48,563 nt of DNA from the NCBI GenBank assembly GCA_910587675.1, contig CAJUMU010000014.1:1-48563 (forward strand). The letters run 5' to 3'. How positions within the stretch are numbered: the stretch's first letter is position 1; the number at the start of each line of letters is the position of its first letter. Source of the DNA: an uncultured Alistipes sp. (GTDB lineage: Bacteria; Bacteroidota; Bacteroidia; Bacteroidales; Rikenellaceae). Shown in pieces: positions 1 to 9,931 of this stretch. Position numbers and translations under genes: made by a program. The notes below the pieces were generated by a model. That model searched no databases and was not told the DNA's origin. It saw only the letters and a list, made by a program, of their open reading frames with translations.

Positions 1-303
1 ATAAGTTACATAGACAAGGAATCGTTCCGAGTGGACTATTCCGAATCCGATTTCGATGGCGACGAGAGTTCTATTGCCAATATAGGCCGTTTAGTGGGTC
101 GCGACCAGTCTATCGTGGTTCGTCAAGGCGATTGGGACAGCGCGTTTAGCTTTCCGCTTGAATCATTGGTGCACTTGCGGTTCTTGGTCGAGTTCGTCGC
201 CCGTGTCGGCGACTCGGATTTCACCGACGAGGAGTTCGAAAAGGAGATCAAAAGCAAATCCTTGATGGAGTTGATGAGGGTGATGTTCAGGTTGCAACCT
301 TGA
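1..303 (+). CDS. 3' end of an unrecognised protein, cut by the window edge
   Basis: The reading frame is open from base 1 (ATA AGT TAC ATA GAC ...) to the TGA at 301-303, so the visible 100 residues are the C-terminal part of a longer protein. A GTG at 31 could serve as a start, but the frame upstream stays open and nothing marks it as one. The fragment is acidic in its first third and ends in a helical, charged stretch. I do not recognise the family. It runs toward the minus-strand genes that follow, so the two transcription units converge in 304-593. Confidence 0.55.
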   Translation: MSYIDKESFRVDYSESDFDGDESSIANIGRLVGRDQSIVVRQGDWDSAFSFPLESLVHLRFLVEFVARVGDSDFTDEEFEKEIKSKSLMELMRVMFRLQP

Positions 304-310
304 TTTTTCT

Positions 311-387
311 CGGGCCGCAGCCTTCGCCCCGCGGAGGCCCGCAGCTCGTTTTACACTCGTTTGCGATCTCCGCAGGCTGCTGCCCGA
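311..387 (+). repeat. GC-rich hairpin repeat, family 2 copy A
   Basis: A long imperfect hairpin sits just after the stop of the plus-strand gene. Outer arms are CGGGCCGCAGCC (311-322) and GGCTGCTGCCCG (375-386), with an inner GCGGAG/CTCCGC pairing. A near-identical block occurs at 19169-19246: bases 311-342 match 19169-19200 except at two positions, and both copies end in TCCGCAGGCTGC. Both copies lie directly 3' of a plus-strand gene, which suggests a role in transcript ends. Confidence 0.6.
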
Positions 388-478
388 ATATCGATGCGTT
401 TTTCGTAAAACGTTACGCCTGCGCGCAGTTCTTCGAACGGCATTGATTCACATGCGTCAGCGCACCGCTCCGCGGTGT

Positions 479-529
479 TATCTTCGGCGGCTCGCACCTT
501 CGGTGCGACCCCCGCAGCCGCCGAAGATA
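479..529. terminator. Perfect 14-bp hairpin with nested hairpin between convergent genes
   Basis: The arms 479-492 and 516-529 are perfect reverse complements. The loop holds a second 7-bp hairpin, TCGCACC-TTC-GGTGCGA (493-509), so the whole can fold as a two-tier cruciform. It lies between the 3' ends of a plus-strand and a minus-strand gene and may stop transcription from both sides, although no long T-run follows. A weaker GC stem followed by six T on the minus strand lies at about 561-577, closer to the stop of the minus-strand gene. The rest of 304-593 holds no gene I can support. Confidence 0.5.
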
Positions 530-593
530 GGTTTTATCGATAATTCACACCCGCCAACAAAAAATCGCGCGGGCCGCGGGCTGCACCCCGAGG

Positions 594-1247
594 CTATTTG
601 CCGTCGAGCCCCGCGGCCACTATGGCCTCGGCCAGTCGGAAATCGTCGGGATAGTCGATGTCCATGCTTTCGATGCGGTCGGTGACGGCCATGTAGGGAC
701 GGAGGCCTATGCGGCGGCGCATGTCGCGCCACACCTCGCGGCGGAACACGAAGAATGCCGAAGTCTCCACGAAGACGGGTTCCAGATCCTGCGTGCGCGG
801 CACCCGCTCGGGCGAATAGTTGAGCGTGCGCCCCTCGTACCATGCGAAGGTTTGGATGCGTTCCGCGCTGAACGCCGAGTCGTATTCGCCGCTTCCGACG
901 CGGGCCACGGCGTCGTCGACGGTGGCGCGGCGTATGAACGGCGAGGTGGCGTGCGCCAGTACGTATATGTCGGCGTCCACCTCGCGCGTGAAAGCGTCGT
1001 ATATCTCCTCGCCGAGCGTCGAATCGGAGTCGAGCGCGGGATCGCGCCGCAGAAACTTCACCCCGTCGGGCAGGTGGCGCGCGATGTCGGGGTCGCTGCA
1101 ATAGACATACGTTTCGTCTATGCGCTCGCAATCGCGCAGCGTGTCGAGTATGTATGTCATGAGCGGCCGTCCGCCGAGCAGACGCAGGTTTTTACCCTCG
1201 ACGCGGCGGCTGTTGAGCCTTATCGGAACGAAAGCGACTGTTTTCAT
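594..1247 (-). CDS. Acylneuraminate (CMP-sugar) cytidylyltransferase family protein
   Basis: This 217-residue protein begins MKTVAFVPIRLNSRR-EGKN, the nucleotide-binding signature of the NeuA/KdsB superfamily (R..S.R...KN). It has the family's usual single-domain length, an ALDSDST-like active-site stretch near residue 70 and a TDRIESMDIDYPDDF tail that is typical of acylneuraminate cytidylyltransferases. Such enzymes activate a keto sugar acid with CTP to give a CMP-sugar for surface glycans. The exact sugar (sialic, pseudaminic, legionaminic or other) cannot be read here, and no nonulosonate synthase lies nearby. The start is 40 bases past the stop of the LuxE-like gene, so the two are probably co-transcribed. 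Confidence 0.85.
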   Translation of the reverse strand: MKTVAFVPIRLNSRRVEGKNLRLLGGRPLMTYILDTLRDCERIDETYVYCSDPDIARHLPDGVKFLRRDPALDSDSTLGEEIYDAFTREVDADIYVLAHATSPFIRRATVDDAVARVGSGEYDSAFSAERIQTFAWYEGRTLNYSPERVPRTQDLEPVFVETSAFFVFRREVWRDMRRRIGLRPYMAVTDRIESMDIDYPDDFRLAEAIVAAGLDGK

Positions 1248-1287
1248 GCTTGTGGTCTTAATGTGCGAATCGAATTATGCTAACCGT

Positions 1288-2253
1288 TTATTGCACCAAC
1301 AGATTGCAACCCCGTATGTCGGCGCCCGACAACCGTCCCTCGATGGTGAACGAGCCGTCGTCGAAGAGGCTGCCCACATCTTGCGTGGCGATGAAAGCGC
1401 ACGAGCCGACGTTCGCCAGATCGATAATGTCGACCGCGCCGCGCGATCCCGCGGGCAATATCCGCAGCGGGTTGTTGACGTCCCTCACCAGCACCCTCAT
1501 CCAAGCGGGCGCGCGAAATATCCCCTCGCCTGAGGAGTATGCCTGCGAGGTCAGTTCGGCCATGCCGTACTCCGAATGTATGCGCTCCACGCCGAAAGCC
1601 TCGGCGAGTATGCGATGGAACTCCGCTTTTGGCAACTCCGCGCGACGGCCTTTCATGCCGCCCGTCTCCATCACGACCGTGTCGCGCAGCTTCGGGGCGT
1701 AACGCTCGGCCAGATCCCACAGTGCGTAACTCACTCCCAGCAGAATCTTCGGTTTCGGGTCGCGCGCCATGTCGTCGAGCAGCTTCTCATACTCGTCGAG
1801 ATAGAATCCGCCCGAGCCGCAACGTCGGATGAGGCGGTCGACCATGTAGACTAACGACGACCCCTCGCGTTGCAGGTAGTTGGGCAGAAGTCCATAGATG
1901 CTCCACCCCTCGGCGGGACCGTAAAAATGTTCGAAAGCCTCGGTGAAGGCGCGCTCGTAAAGCGAGAGGTCGGCCATCATGTGGCGCGACGGCTCCGTGC
2001 CGCCCGTGTTGCTCGACGTGAATATCTTCTCGGGGGCGTCGAGGCCGCAATACACCTCCCGCGTCTTGAAAAACTCTATCGGCAGGAACGGGATACGCTC
2101 CGTTTGCGTCACGGCGGCGGGGTCTATGCCTAAAAGCGATATGTAACGCGCGTATGGTTCGCACCGCTCGGCCTGAAAGCGGAACAGCTCCAGCGCCGCG
2201 CGGCGAAACCCCTCGTCGTCCGTTATGCCGAATATCTTGTCGTAATCGATCAT
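1288..2253 (-). CDS. LuxE-like acyl-protein synthetase / acyl-activating enzyme
   Basis: This 321-residue protein resembles the LuxE family, the acyl-activating subunit of fatty-acid reductases that belongs to the adenylate-forming fold. The segment SSNTGGTEPSRH (about residues 80-91) matches the ATP-binding S/T-G-rich loop, and ETGGMKGRR plus HSEYGMAELTSQAY (about 195-240) match later adenylation motifs. It probably activates a carboxylic acid as an acyl-adenylate. No LuxC or LuxD partner is visible; the partner is a cytidylyltransferase 40 bases downstream, which suggests modification of a surface sugar (inference). A 20-bp hairpin separates it from infC upstream. Confidence 0.8.
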   Translation of the reverse strand: MIDYDKIFGITDDEGFRRAALELFRFQAERCEPYARYISLLGIDPAAVTQTERIPFLPIEFFKTREVYCGLDAPEKIFTSSNTGGTEPSRHMMADLSLYERAFTEAFEHFYGPAEGWSIYGLLPNYLQREGSSLVYMVDRLIRRCGSGGFYLDEYEKLLDDMARDPKPKILLGVSYALWDLAERYAPKLRDTVVMETGGMKGRRAELPKAEFHRILAEAFGVERIHSEYGMAELTSQAYSSGEGIFRAPAWMRVLVRDVNNPLRILPAGSRGAVDIIDLANVGSCAFIATQDVGSLFDDGSFTIEGRLSGADIRGCNLLVQ

Positions 2254-2274
2254 GGCGTCGTCGAATTAAACACG

Positions 2275-2321
2275 CTCCGAAACCGAAAGCCGACGGATTG
2301 GGTCGGCTCCCGATTTCGGAG
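2275..2321 (-). terminator. 20-bp hairpin between infC and the LuxE-like gene
   Basis: The arms 2275-2294 and 2302-2321 pair over 20 bases with a 7-base loop and about three imperfect positions, some of them G-T. On the minus strand it follows the infC stop. The sequence after it (GCGTGTTTAATT) is only mildly T-rich, so it may be a weak terminator or attenuator that lowers expression of the two downstream genes. Confidence 0.5.
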
Positions 2322-2339
2322 ACGTCGCTATTCGGAGTT

Positions 2340-2951
2340 TTACTGTTTCTTGACTTTGGGCGCGAGGATCATGTTCATCTTCTTGCCGTCGAGCTTGGGC
2401 ATGAGCTCCACCTTCGCTACCTCCTCCAGATCGGTGGCGAAGCGCAGCAACAGAATCTCGCCCTGCTCCTTGAAGACGATCGAACGGCCTCGGAACACCA
2501 CGTAAGCCTTCACCTTGGCTCCCTCCTTGAGGAAGTTCTCGGCGTGCTTGAGCTTGAAATTGTAGTCGTGGTCGTCGGTCTGCGGTCCGAAACGAATCTC
2601 CTTCACTACTACCTTCACCTGCTTGGCCTTGATCTCCTTGGCCTTGCGCTTCTGTTGGTAGAGGAACTTCTGATAGTCGGCAATGCGGCATACGGGCGGC
2701 TCGGCTTTGGGTGAGATCTCGATAAGATCCATCTCCATCTCTTCGGCCATAGCGAGAGCCTGCCGGATGGGCACCACGAGATTAGGTTCCACGTTGTCGC
2801 CTACCAGACGCACCGAGGGAGCCGTAATTTCGTTGTTGGTGCGATGGGGATTCTCCTTTTCGGGGCGTCTGCCTCGCATCCCCTGCTGAGTTTTGATTCC
2901 GCCGCCGCCCGAATAGGGTCGGGGCGAAAACGGTCTTTTCGTGATTGCCAA
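2340..2951 (-). CDS. infC: Translation initiation factor IF-3
   Basis: IF-3 binds the 30S subunit, checks start-codon pairing and prevents early joining of the 50S subunit. The N-terminal domain signature (NNEI-A--VRLVGDN...), the linker region NPPVCRI-like (PPVCRIADYQKFLYQQKRK) and the C-terminal VKEIRFGPQTDDHDYNFKLKHA block are all present. There is no ATG. The coordinates use the TTG at 2949-2951, but an in-frame ATC (2943-2945) and ATT (2958-2960) are nearby, and infC genes often start with AUU or AUC because IF-3 represses its own rare-start message. It follows thrS by 58 bases. The usual partners rpmI and rplT do not follow. Confidence 0.95.
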   Translation of the reverse strand: MAITKRPFSPRPYSGGGGIKTQQGMRGRRPEKENPHRTNNEITAPSVRLVGDNVEPNLVVPIRQALAMAEEMEMDLIEISPKAEPPVCRIADYQKFLYQQKRKAKEIKAKQVKVVVKEIRFGPQTDDHDYNFKLKHAENFLKEGAKVKAYVVFRGRSIVFKEQGEILLLRFATDLEEVAKVELMPKLDGKKMNMILAPKVKKQ

Positions 2952-3009
2952 ATTAGTAATCGTTTGATTTGTTGTACTGTTTTGTTTATGTTTTGCGGAT
3001 CGGATCGTC

Positions 3010-4956
<1,947 letters not shown>

Positions 4957-5045
4957 CTTGTTTTGCTTTAAGTTGTGCCGCAGCCGACGCTTCCACAATT
5001 ACGAGACGGAATACATCGGCTCGACGGCGTTCGTTCTTATTCGTT

Positions 5046-6134
5046 CTACTCGTCGGTTTCGGGCAGTTTCAAGTCCTTCACCGATACGTCGCGTCCCTTG
5101 TCGCGCTCGAAGCGTTGCAGCGGGTTGCGGTTCCACTCCTGCCATCTGCGGCGGTTGCGGACGATGTCCGTTGCCGTGTAGATGGCGTTGCGCATCGACT
5201 GCGCGTCGGCCTCGGCCTTGCCCGCGATGTCGTATGCGGTGCCGTGGTCGGGCGAGGTGCGCACCACGGGGAGTCCCGCGGTGAAGTTCACCCCGTCGGG
5301 CGAGATGGTCTTGAACGGGGTGAGCCCCTGATCGTGGTACATGGCCAGCACTGCGTCGTACTTGGCGTAACCTCCGCCGCCGAAGAGCCCGTCGGCGGGG
5401 AACGGCCCGAAAGCCAGAATGCCGTCGCCGAAAGCCTGTTCGATGGCGGGCTTTATTATGTTCTGCTCCTCGTGGCCCAGCATGCCGCCCTCGCCCGCGT
5501 GGGGGTTGAGGGCCAGCACCGCTATGCGAGGCTCCACGATGCCGAAATCCTTTATGAGCGATTCGCGCAGCGTGGCGAGCGACCGTACGATCTTCTCGCG
5601 CGTGATGCTCGCGCTGACCTCAGCCATCGGTATGTGGATGGTCACCAGACCCACCCTGAGGCGGTCGCTGCACATTATCATCATCGGCTCGCCGCCGAAG
5701 CGGTCGGCGAAGTATTCGGTGTGGCCCGTGAAGCGGAAATCATCGCTCTGCGCCGTCTCCTTGTTGATCGGGGCGGTCACCACGGCGTCCAACGAACCCG
5801 CCTTCAGGTCGCGCGCGGCGGCCTCCAGAGCCTCCACCGCAGCCTTGCCCGCCTCGGGCGAGGGGGCGCCGAGCGCGGGATCGATCTCGCCGCACTTCAC
5901 CAGATTTATCTTGCCGCGCCGCGCCTCGTCGGCCGAGGCCACGACGTTGAACTGCACTTTCTGCTCCTCGTCGAGCGTGGCGGCGTGCGCTGCCGCGGCC
6001 CGCTGCGATCCGTAAATCACGGGGGTGAAGAGCTCGGCGATACGCGAGTCGGCGAAGGTGCGGAGTATTACCTCCCAACCTATGCCGTTGGCGTCGCCTT
6101 GGGTGATTCCTATTTTGAGTCTTTGATCCGACAT
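5046..6134 (-). CDS. pdxA: 4-hydroxythreonine-4-phosphate dehydrogenase
   Basis: PdxA oxidises and decarboxylates 4-phosphohydroxy-L-threonine in the DXP-dependent route to pyridoxal phosphate. The 362-residue protein shows KIGITQGDANGIGWE at its start, the APINKE and FTGHTEYFADRF segments with metal-binding His, LNPHAGEGGMLGHEE and MYHDQGLTPFK, all family hallmarks. The ATG at 6132-6134 (MSDQRLKIG) is preferred to one nine codons upstream, because the family starts directly with this strand. A TATATTTG box lies 25 bases upstream. The basic tail of about 30 residues (RRRWQEWNRN...) is an extension often seen in this phylum. Confidence 0.95.
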   Translation of the reverse strand: MSDQRLKIGITQGDANGIGWEVILRTFADSRIAELFTPVIYGSQRAAAAHAATLDEEQKVQFNVVASADEARRGKINLVKCGEIDPALGAPSPEAGKAAVEALEAAARDLKAGSLDAVVTAPINKETAQSDDFRFTGHTEYFADRFGGEPMMIMCSDRLRVGLVTIHIPMAEVSASITREKIVRSLATLRESLIKDFGIVEPRIAVLALNPHAGEGGMLGHEEQNIIKPAIEQAFGDGILAFGPFPADGLFGGGGYAKYDAVLAMYHDQGLTPFKTISPDGVNFTAGLPVVRTSPDHGTAYDIAGKAEADAQSMRNAIYTATDIVRNRRRWQEWNRNPLQRFERDKGRDVSVKDLKLPETDE

Positions 6135-6158
6135 GTCGTTATGCTTGTTTTCAACTTG

Positions 6159-6166
6159 CAAATATA
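6159..6166 (-). promoter_or_regulatory. Possible -7 box before pdxA
   Basis: The minus strand reads TATATTTG, a full match to the Bacteroidota -7 element TAnnTTTG. I see no good TTTG about 20 bases upstream, so this may be a secondary promoter inside the longer trxB-led operon, or chance in an AT-rich gap. Confidence 0.35.
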
Positions 6167-6206
6167 CAAAATATTTCCAATTATCAGCCGATTATGACGC
6201 TAAAGG

Positions 6207-6950
6207 TTATCCTCGCGCCGCGCGTCGGCGGAATTCCGCGCATACTATGCCCGCGGCCATCGCCACGTTGAGCGATTCGGAGCCTCGGCGGTCGGCGGGG
6301 TAGGAGGGGATGAGCAGCCGTCGGGTGAGCGTCGAAGCGCATTCGGCGGATATGCCGCGCCCCTCGTTGCCCATTACGATCACGCCCGCGCGGTCGAGCG
6401 GCGCGTCGTAAATGTCGTCGCCGTCGAGCGCGGTGCCGTAAACGGGGATGCCCTGTGCCGCGGTGCGGGCGAGGAAGTCGGCGAGCGGCAGGTAGTGCAC
6501 CCTGACGCGCAGTATGGCCCCCATCGTGGCCTGCACGACCTTGGGATTGTAGAGGTCGGCCGAGTCCTCCGAGCAGAATATGTCGTCGATGCCGAACCAG
6601 TCGGCCAGACGCACTATGGTGCCCATATTGCCCGGGTTCCGCACCCCGTCCAGAGCGAGCGCGAGGCGGTCGGCAGGGGCGACGTCGGGCGTGCGGTAGC
6701 GCGGCTGCGCCACCACGGCGAGCGAATCCGACGCCGTTTTGAGTGATGAGATGCGCTCCATCTCGCGTGGCGTCGCCCGTTCGGCGCGGCCGTCGAAAAC
6801 CCCGTCGAGGGCGTAGAGGCTCCGCACCTTGAGGGACGAGGAGAGTATCTCGCCGACGAGTTTCGACCCCTCGGCCGTGAAGAGCCCCGTTTCGCTGCGG
6901 GCGCGTTTGTCGGCCAGCGACCGTACGAATTGTATTTCAGCCTTTGTCAT
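6207..6950 (-). CDS. SpoU/TrmH-family RNA 2'-O-methyltransferase
   Basis: The enzyme is predicted to methylate a ribose 2'-OH in rRNA or tRNA using S-adenosylmethionine. An N-terminal RNA-binding part (residues 1-85; LFTAEGSKLVGEIL) precedes the knotted SpoU domain with its three motifs: LDGVRNPGNMGTIVRLADWFG (about 94-114), VIVMGNEGRGIS (about 192-203) and ESLNVAMAAGI (about 227-237). The 247-residue length fits the family. The target base cannot be named from sequence. Its start overlaps the 3' end of rnz by 14 bases, so translation is probably coupled. Confidence 0.9.
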   Translation of the reverse strand: MTKAEIQFVRSLADKRARSETGLFTAEGSKLVGEILSSSLKVRSLYALDGVFDGRAERATPREMERISSLKTASDSLAVVAQPRYRTPDVAPADRLALALDGVRNPGNMGTIVRLADWFGIDDIFCSEDSADLYNPKVVQATMGAILRVRVHYLPLADFLARTAAQGIPVYGTALDGDDIYDAPLDRAGVIVMGNEGRGISAECASTLTRRLLIPSYPADRRGSESLNVAMAAGIVCAEFRRRAARG

Positions 6951-7872
6951 GGCGTTCGGGTTCTATGGTGAATATCTCGCCTTCGCGGGCGATGTCGGTG
7001 GCGGGGAATATCGCCCGCGCCTCCTCCAAAAGGGGTTGCAGGTCTTTGTATCGCGAGGAGAAGTGTCCGATTATGAGTCTTTTGGCCGAGGCTTTCGCCG
7101 CCACCGTCGCGGCATCGGCCGTGGTGGAGTGGCCGCGCTCCTTGGCTATGCGACGTGAGTCGGCGGCGTAAGTGGCTTCGTGATAGAGCAGATCGACCCC
7201 CTCGACCATGCCCGCCAGCCGCGCCGAGTAGTTCGTGTCGGAGCAGTAGGCGTATGCGGCGGGTTGGTACGGCAGATATGTGAGGTCGGTGTTGCGCAGC
7301 GTCTCGCCCGAGTCGAGCACGATATCCTCGCCGCGCTTGGCCGCCGCGATCTGCGCTATGGAGAGCCCGTAACGTTCGATGCAGAACTTGCGGATATTGA
7401 GCCGCGGCCGCTTCTGTCGGAACAGATATCCCGAAGTCGGCACGCGGTGACGCAGCGGCAGCGACCACACCTCGACGGTGTCGTTCTCGAATATCATGCT
7501 ATTCTTCGTGGTATCGACCTCCACCCATTCGGGGGTGTAGGGCAGATCGCGGTCGAAGAGGCGCAGGTGCGCCTCGAGCATGTCGCCGAAAGGTCGGGGC
7601 GCATATATGCGCAGCGGCGTGCGGCGGCCGTAGAGCCCCAGCGTCGAGAGCAGAGGAAAGAGTCCGAAGACGTGGTCGCCGTGCAGATGCGAGATGAACA
7701 CGGCCCGCAGCTTGAGCGGCGAGATGCCGTAACGGAACATCTGACGCTGCACCCCTTCGCCCGCGTCGACGAGGAAGAGTTGCTCGTTGATGTTCACCGT
7801 CTGTGCCGAGGGGTGGGCGTGGGCCGTCGGCTTGGCCGAGGCGTTGCCGAGTATGGTGACCGCGATCGACAT
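6937..7872 (-). CDS. rnz: Ribonuclease Z
   Basis: RNase Z is a metallo-beta-lactamase-fold endonuclease that trims tRNA 3' trailers. The zinc-binding motif HLHGDH is at residues 62-67, preceded by VDAGEGVQRQM, and further ligands appear in YCSDTNYS, HEATY and the late IGHFSSRY motif. The length of 311 residues is that of the short bacterial form. Its ATG directly follows the trxB stop codon with no base between, and its 3' end overlaps the SpoU gene, so all three are clearly one operon. Confidence 0.95.
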   Translation of the reverse strand: MSIAVTILGNASAKPTAHAHPSAQTVNINEQLFLVDAGEGVQRQMFRYGISPLKLRAVFISHLHGDHVFGLFPLLSTLGLYGRRTPLRIYAPRPFGDMLEAHLRLFDRDLPYTPEWVEVDTTKNSMIFENDTVEVWSLPLRHRVPTSGYLFRQKRPRLNIRKFCIERYGLSIAQIAAAKRGEDIVLDSGETLRNTDLTYLPYQPAAYAYCSDTNYSARLAGMVEGVDLLYHEATYAADSRRIAKERGHSTTADAATVAAKASAKRLIIGHFSSRYKDLQPLLEEARAIFPATDIAREGEIFTIEPERHDKG

Positions 7873-8796
7873 TTAGCGGCTCAGCAGGAAACGTTCGCAG
7901 TCGAGCGCGGCGACGCATCCCGATCCCGCGGCGGTGATGGCCTGACGGTAGTGGGGATCCTTCACGTCGCCCGCGGCGAACACGCCCTCTATGTTGGTCT
8001 TCGAGGTGCCCGCCTCGGTCACGATGTAACCCTCGGCGTCGAGCACCAGCTTGCCCTGAAACAGCTCGGTGTTGGGGTGGTGGCCGATGGCCAGAAAGAA
8101 TCCGCTGATATCGATCGTGAGCTCCTTGCCCGTCGAGTGGCGCAGTCGCGCGCCCGTCACGCCGTCGGCATCGCCCAGCACCTCGACGGTGTTGTATTCG
8201 AACAGCACTTCGATGTTGGGGGTGTTCATGACTCTCTCCTGCATCGCCTTGGAGGCGCGCAGGAACGGTTTGCGCACGATCATGTAGACCTTGCGGCAAA
8301 TCGATGCCAGATACGAAGCCTCCTCGCAAGCCGTGTCGCCGCCGCCCACCACGGCCACGTCCTGCTTGCGGTAGAAGAAGCCGTCGCACGTGGCGCAGGC
8401 GCTCACGCCCATGCCGCGCAGGCGGGTTTCAGACTCCAGTCCGAGATATTTGGCCGAGGCTCCCGTGGCGATTATCACGCTCTCGGCCTCGATGCGATGC
8501 TCGCCGTCCACCGTGACGCGAAACGGACGGTCGGTGAAGTCGACGTCGGTCACCACGCCGAAGCGCACGTCGGCTCCGAAGCGCTGCGCCTGACGTTTCA
8601 GGTCGTCCATCATCGCGGTGCCCGCTATGCCCTCGGGGTAACCCGGGAAATTCTCGATTTCGGTGGTGGTCGTAAGCTGTCCGCCCGGCTCGATGCCCTC
8701 GTACAGCACGGGGTTGAGGTTGGCGCGCGAAGCGTATATGGCCGCGGTGTAGCCCGCGGGGCCGCTTCCTATTATAAGGCACTTGGTCTGTTCCAT
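7873..8796 (-). CDS. trxB: Thioredoxin-disulfide reductase
   Basis: TrxB passes electrons from NADPH through FAD to thioredoxin. The FAD-binding GSGPAG is at residues 10-15, the redox-active CATC at 134-137 and the NADPH-binding GGGDTA at 151-156; the C-terminal VFAAGDVKD motif is also present. I start at the ATG at 8794-8796 (MEQTKCLIIGSG), which gives the usual 307 residues; the 23 codons upstream contain the promoter. It is the first gene of the minus-strand run through rnz, the SpoU gene and probably further. Confidence 0.96.
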   Translation of the reverse strand: MEQTKCLIIGSGPAGYTAAIYASRANLNPVLYEGIEPGGQLTTTTEIENFPGYPEGIAGTAMMDDLKRQAQRFGADVRFGVVTDVDFTDRPFRVTVDGEHRIEAESVIIATGASAKYLGLESETRLRGMGVSACATCDGFFYRKQDVAVVGGGDTACEEASYLASICRKVYMIVRKPFLRASKAMQERVMNTPNIEVLFEYNTVEVLGDADGVTGARLRHSTGKELTIDISGFFLAIGHHPNTELFQGKLVLDAEGYIVTEAGTSKTNIEGVFAAGDVKDPHYRQAITAAGSGCVAALDCERFLLSR

Positions 8797-8834
8797 GAGT
8801 GTTATGTTTTTTATATTCGTTGCGAAATTAAATT

Positions 8835-8866
8835 GCAAGATATGAATTTTCTGCAAAAAACGCAAA
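8835..8866 (-). promoter_or_regulatory. Bacteroidota-type promoter of the trxB operon
   Basis: On the minus strand TTTG (8866-8863) is followed by exactly 20 bases and TATCTTGC (8842-8835), close to the consensus TTTG-N20-TAnnTTTG used by the primary sigma factor of Bacteroidota. It lies about 40 bases before the trxB start, which also argues for the start I chose. Confidence 0.65.
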
Positions 8867-8916
8867 TTATTTGCCTAAAGCGTTCGCGGCGCGGCATCGG
8901 CGCCCGTTGCACGTTT

Positions 8917-8950
8917 CTTTCGGCCGCGCGACTTCCGAAGCCGCCGAAAG
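8917..8950 (-). terminator. Weak hairpin after the pseudokinase gene
   Basis: The arms CTTTCGGC (8917-8924) and GCCGAAAG (8943-8950) are perfect 8-bp complements around an 18-base GC-rich loop, ten bases past the stop of the minus-strand gene. No T-run follows, so termination is only a guess from position. Confidence 0.35.
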
Positions 8951-8959
8951 CCGTGCGGT

Positions 8960-9931
8960 TCATATCTTCGGCGTGGCGGACGAGAACTCTTTTACGAGTC
9001 GCCCCGTGTAGTCGAACACGCCCCATTGGCGTCCCTTGCGCACCTGCGAATTGCCGCTCACGGGATCGTATTCCACGATCTTGTAGTAGGGCTTGATGAC
9101 GTAACGGCCTCGTTTGTCGATAAGTCCCATGCGTCCGCGCTTGGTCTTCACCTCGGCGCGACCCTCGCGAAAATCGTTCACCCATGCGAAGCGAGGCTTT
9201 ATCACGGCGCGGTTGCTCTTGTCGACGAAACCCCATCCGTCGGGGTCGTAAACCGCGGCCAGTCCCTCGAACAGCGAATGCGTCTCGAAATGTCCGTCGG
9301 ACAGATCGGGGAGCGGCGAGGCCTCGCGGGCGTCGACCGATATCGTCTGCGGATACAATTCGGTTATCTTCGTCCGTATGTCGTCGAAAGCCCTGTCGTC
9401 GTGTCCCGCGCCCTCGGCGGCGTAATACCATCTCACGGGGCGCAATTCGCCTGCCGCGTCGGCGACGATATTTTCGGGCCGTACGTTGAACAGCGATATA
9501 TTCGCTTCGGCGAGCCGCTTTTGCAGCGTGTCCAACGCTCCGAGCAGCGCGGCGGCTTCGTCGGCGTCGGCTATTTCGCGGATCGCCTCGTCGAGGGGTT
9601 TGCCGTCGGGCAGGGGCTCCAGCAGGATGTCGCAGTAGTCGGGCTTCAGGGCCGAGCTGCCGCAATACATCTCGTTGCGCAGAATCTCGATCTTGGGCAC
9701 TATCGGAAAGTTGAAGTAGCGTTTCTTGACGATGAATCTCTCCGCGCGCCGCAACGCGTCGGGGTGCAGCGGCATGCAGAGCAGGTAGCGGGTGTCGCGG
9801 CATTCGACAGCCGTCTCGGCGAAGCGGGTGGAGCGCGATATCTCGGCCCCGCGCCATGCGAGGTTGGCGATGTGGGTGAAACACGATGCGGGCGACACGA
9901 GCGCCGTGCGAAGATCGGATATGGTTGCCAT
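8960..9931 (-). CDS. Degenerate kinase-like protein with C-terminal WG repeats
   Basis: This 323-residue protein looks like a kinase fold that has lost catalysis. At residues 148-154 it reads FNVRPEN where active kinases have a GDLKPEN-type loop, so the catalytic Asp is Asn149 and the Lys is Arg; where the metal-binding Asp should stand it has Arg167-Trp168. From about residue 228 it carries WG-type repeats (DGWGFVDKSNRAVIKP, RGRMGLIDKRGRYVIKP, RQWGVFDYTGRLV), each a short beta unit. Its ATG overlaps the VWA stop codon by one base (TAATG), so the two are translated together. A kinase with intact catalytic residues is encoded two genes upstream. Partner and function are unknown. Confidence 0.75.
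   Translation of the reverse strand: MATISDLRTALVSPASCFTHIANLAWRGAEISRSTRFAETAVECRDTRYLLCMPLHPDALRRAERFIVKKRYFNFPIVPKIEILRNEMYCGSSALKPDYCDILLEPLPDGKPLDEAIREIADADEAAALLGALDTLQKRLAEANISLFNVRPENIVADAAGELRPVRWYYAAEGAGHDDRAFDDIRTKITELYPQTISVDAREASPLPDLSDGHFETHSLFEGLAAVYDPDGWGFVDKSNRAVIKPRFAWVNDFREGRAEVKTKRGRMGLIDKRGRYVIKPYYKIVEYDPVSGNSQVRKGRQWGVFDYTGRLVKEFSSATPKI

Noticed and set aside
2254..2339. rpmI between infC and the LuxE-like gene
   Set aside because: Only 86 bases remain, mostly a hairpin; no L35-like frame (Lys/Arg-rich, about 65 codons) fits.
7180..9096. A 638-codon plus-strand frame across rnz and trxB
   Set aside because: It runs antisense through two well-identified genes and their promoter, and its product resembles nothing.
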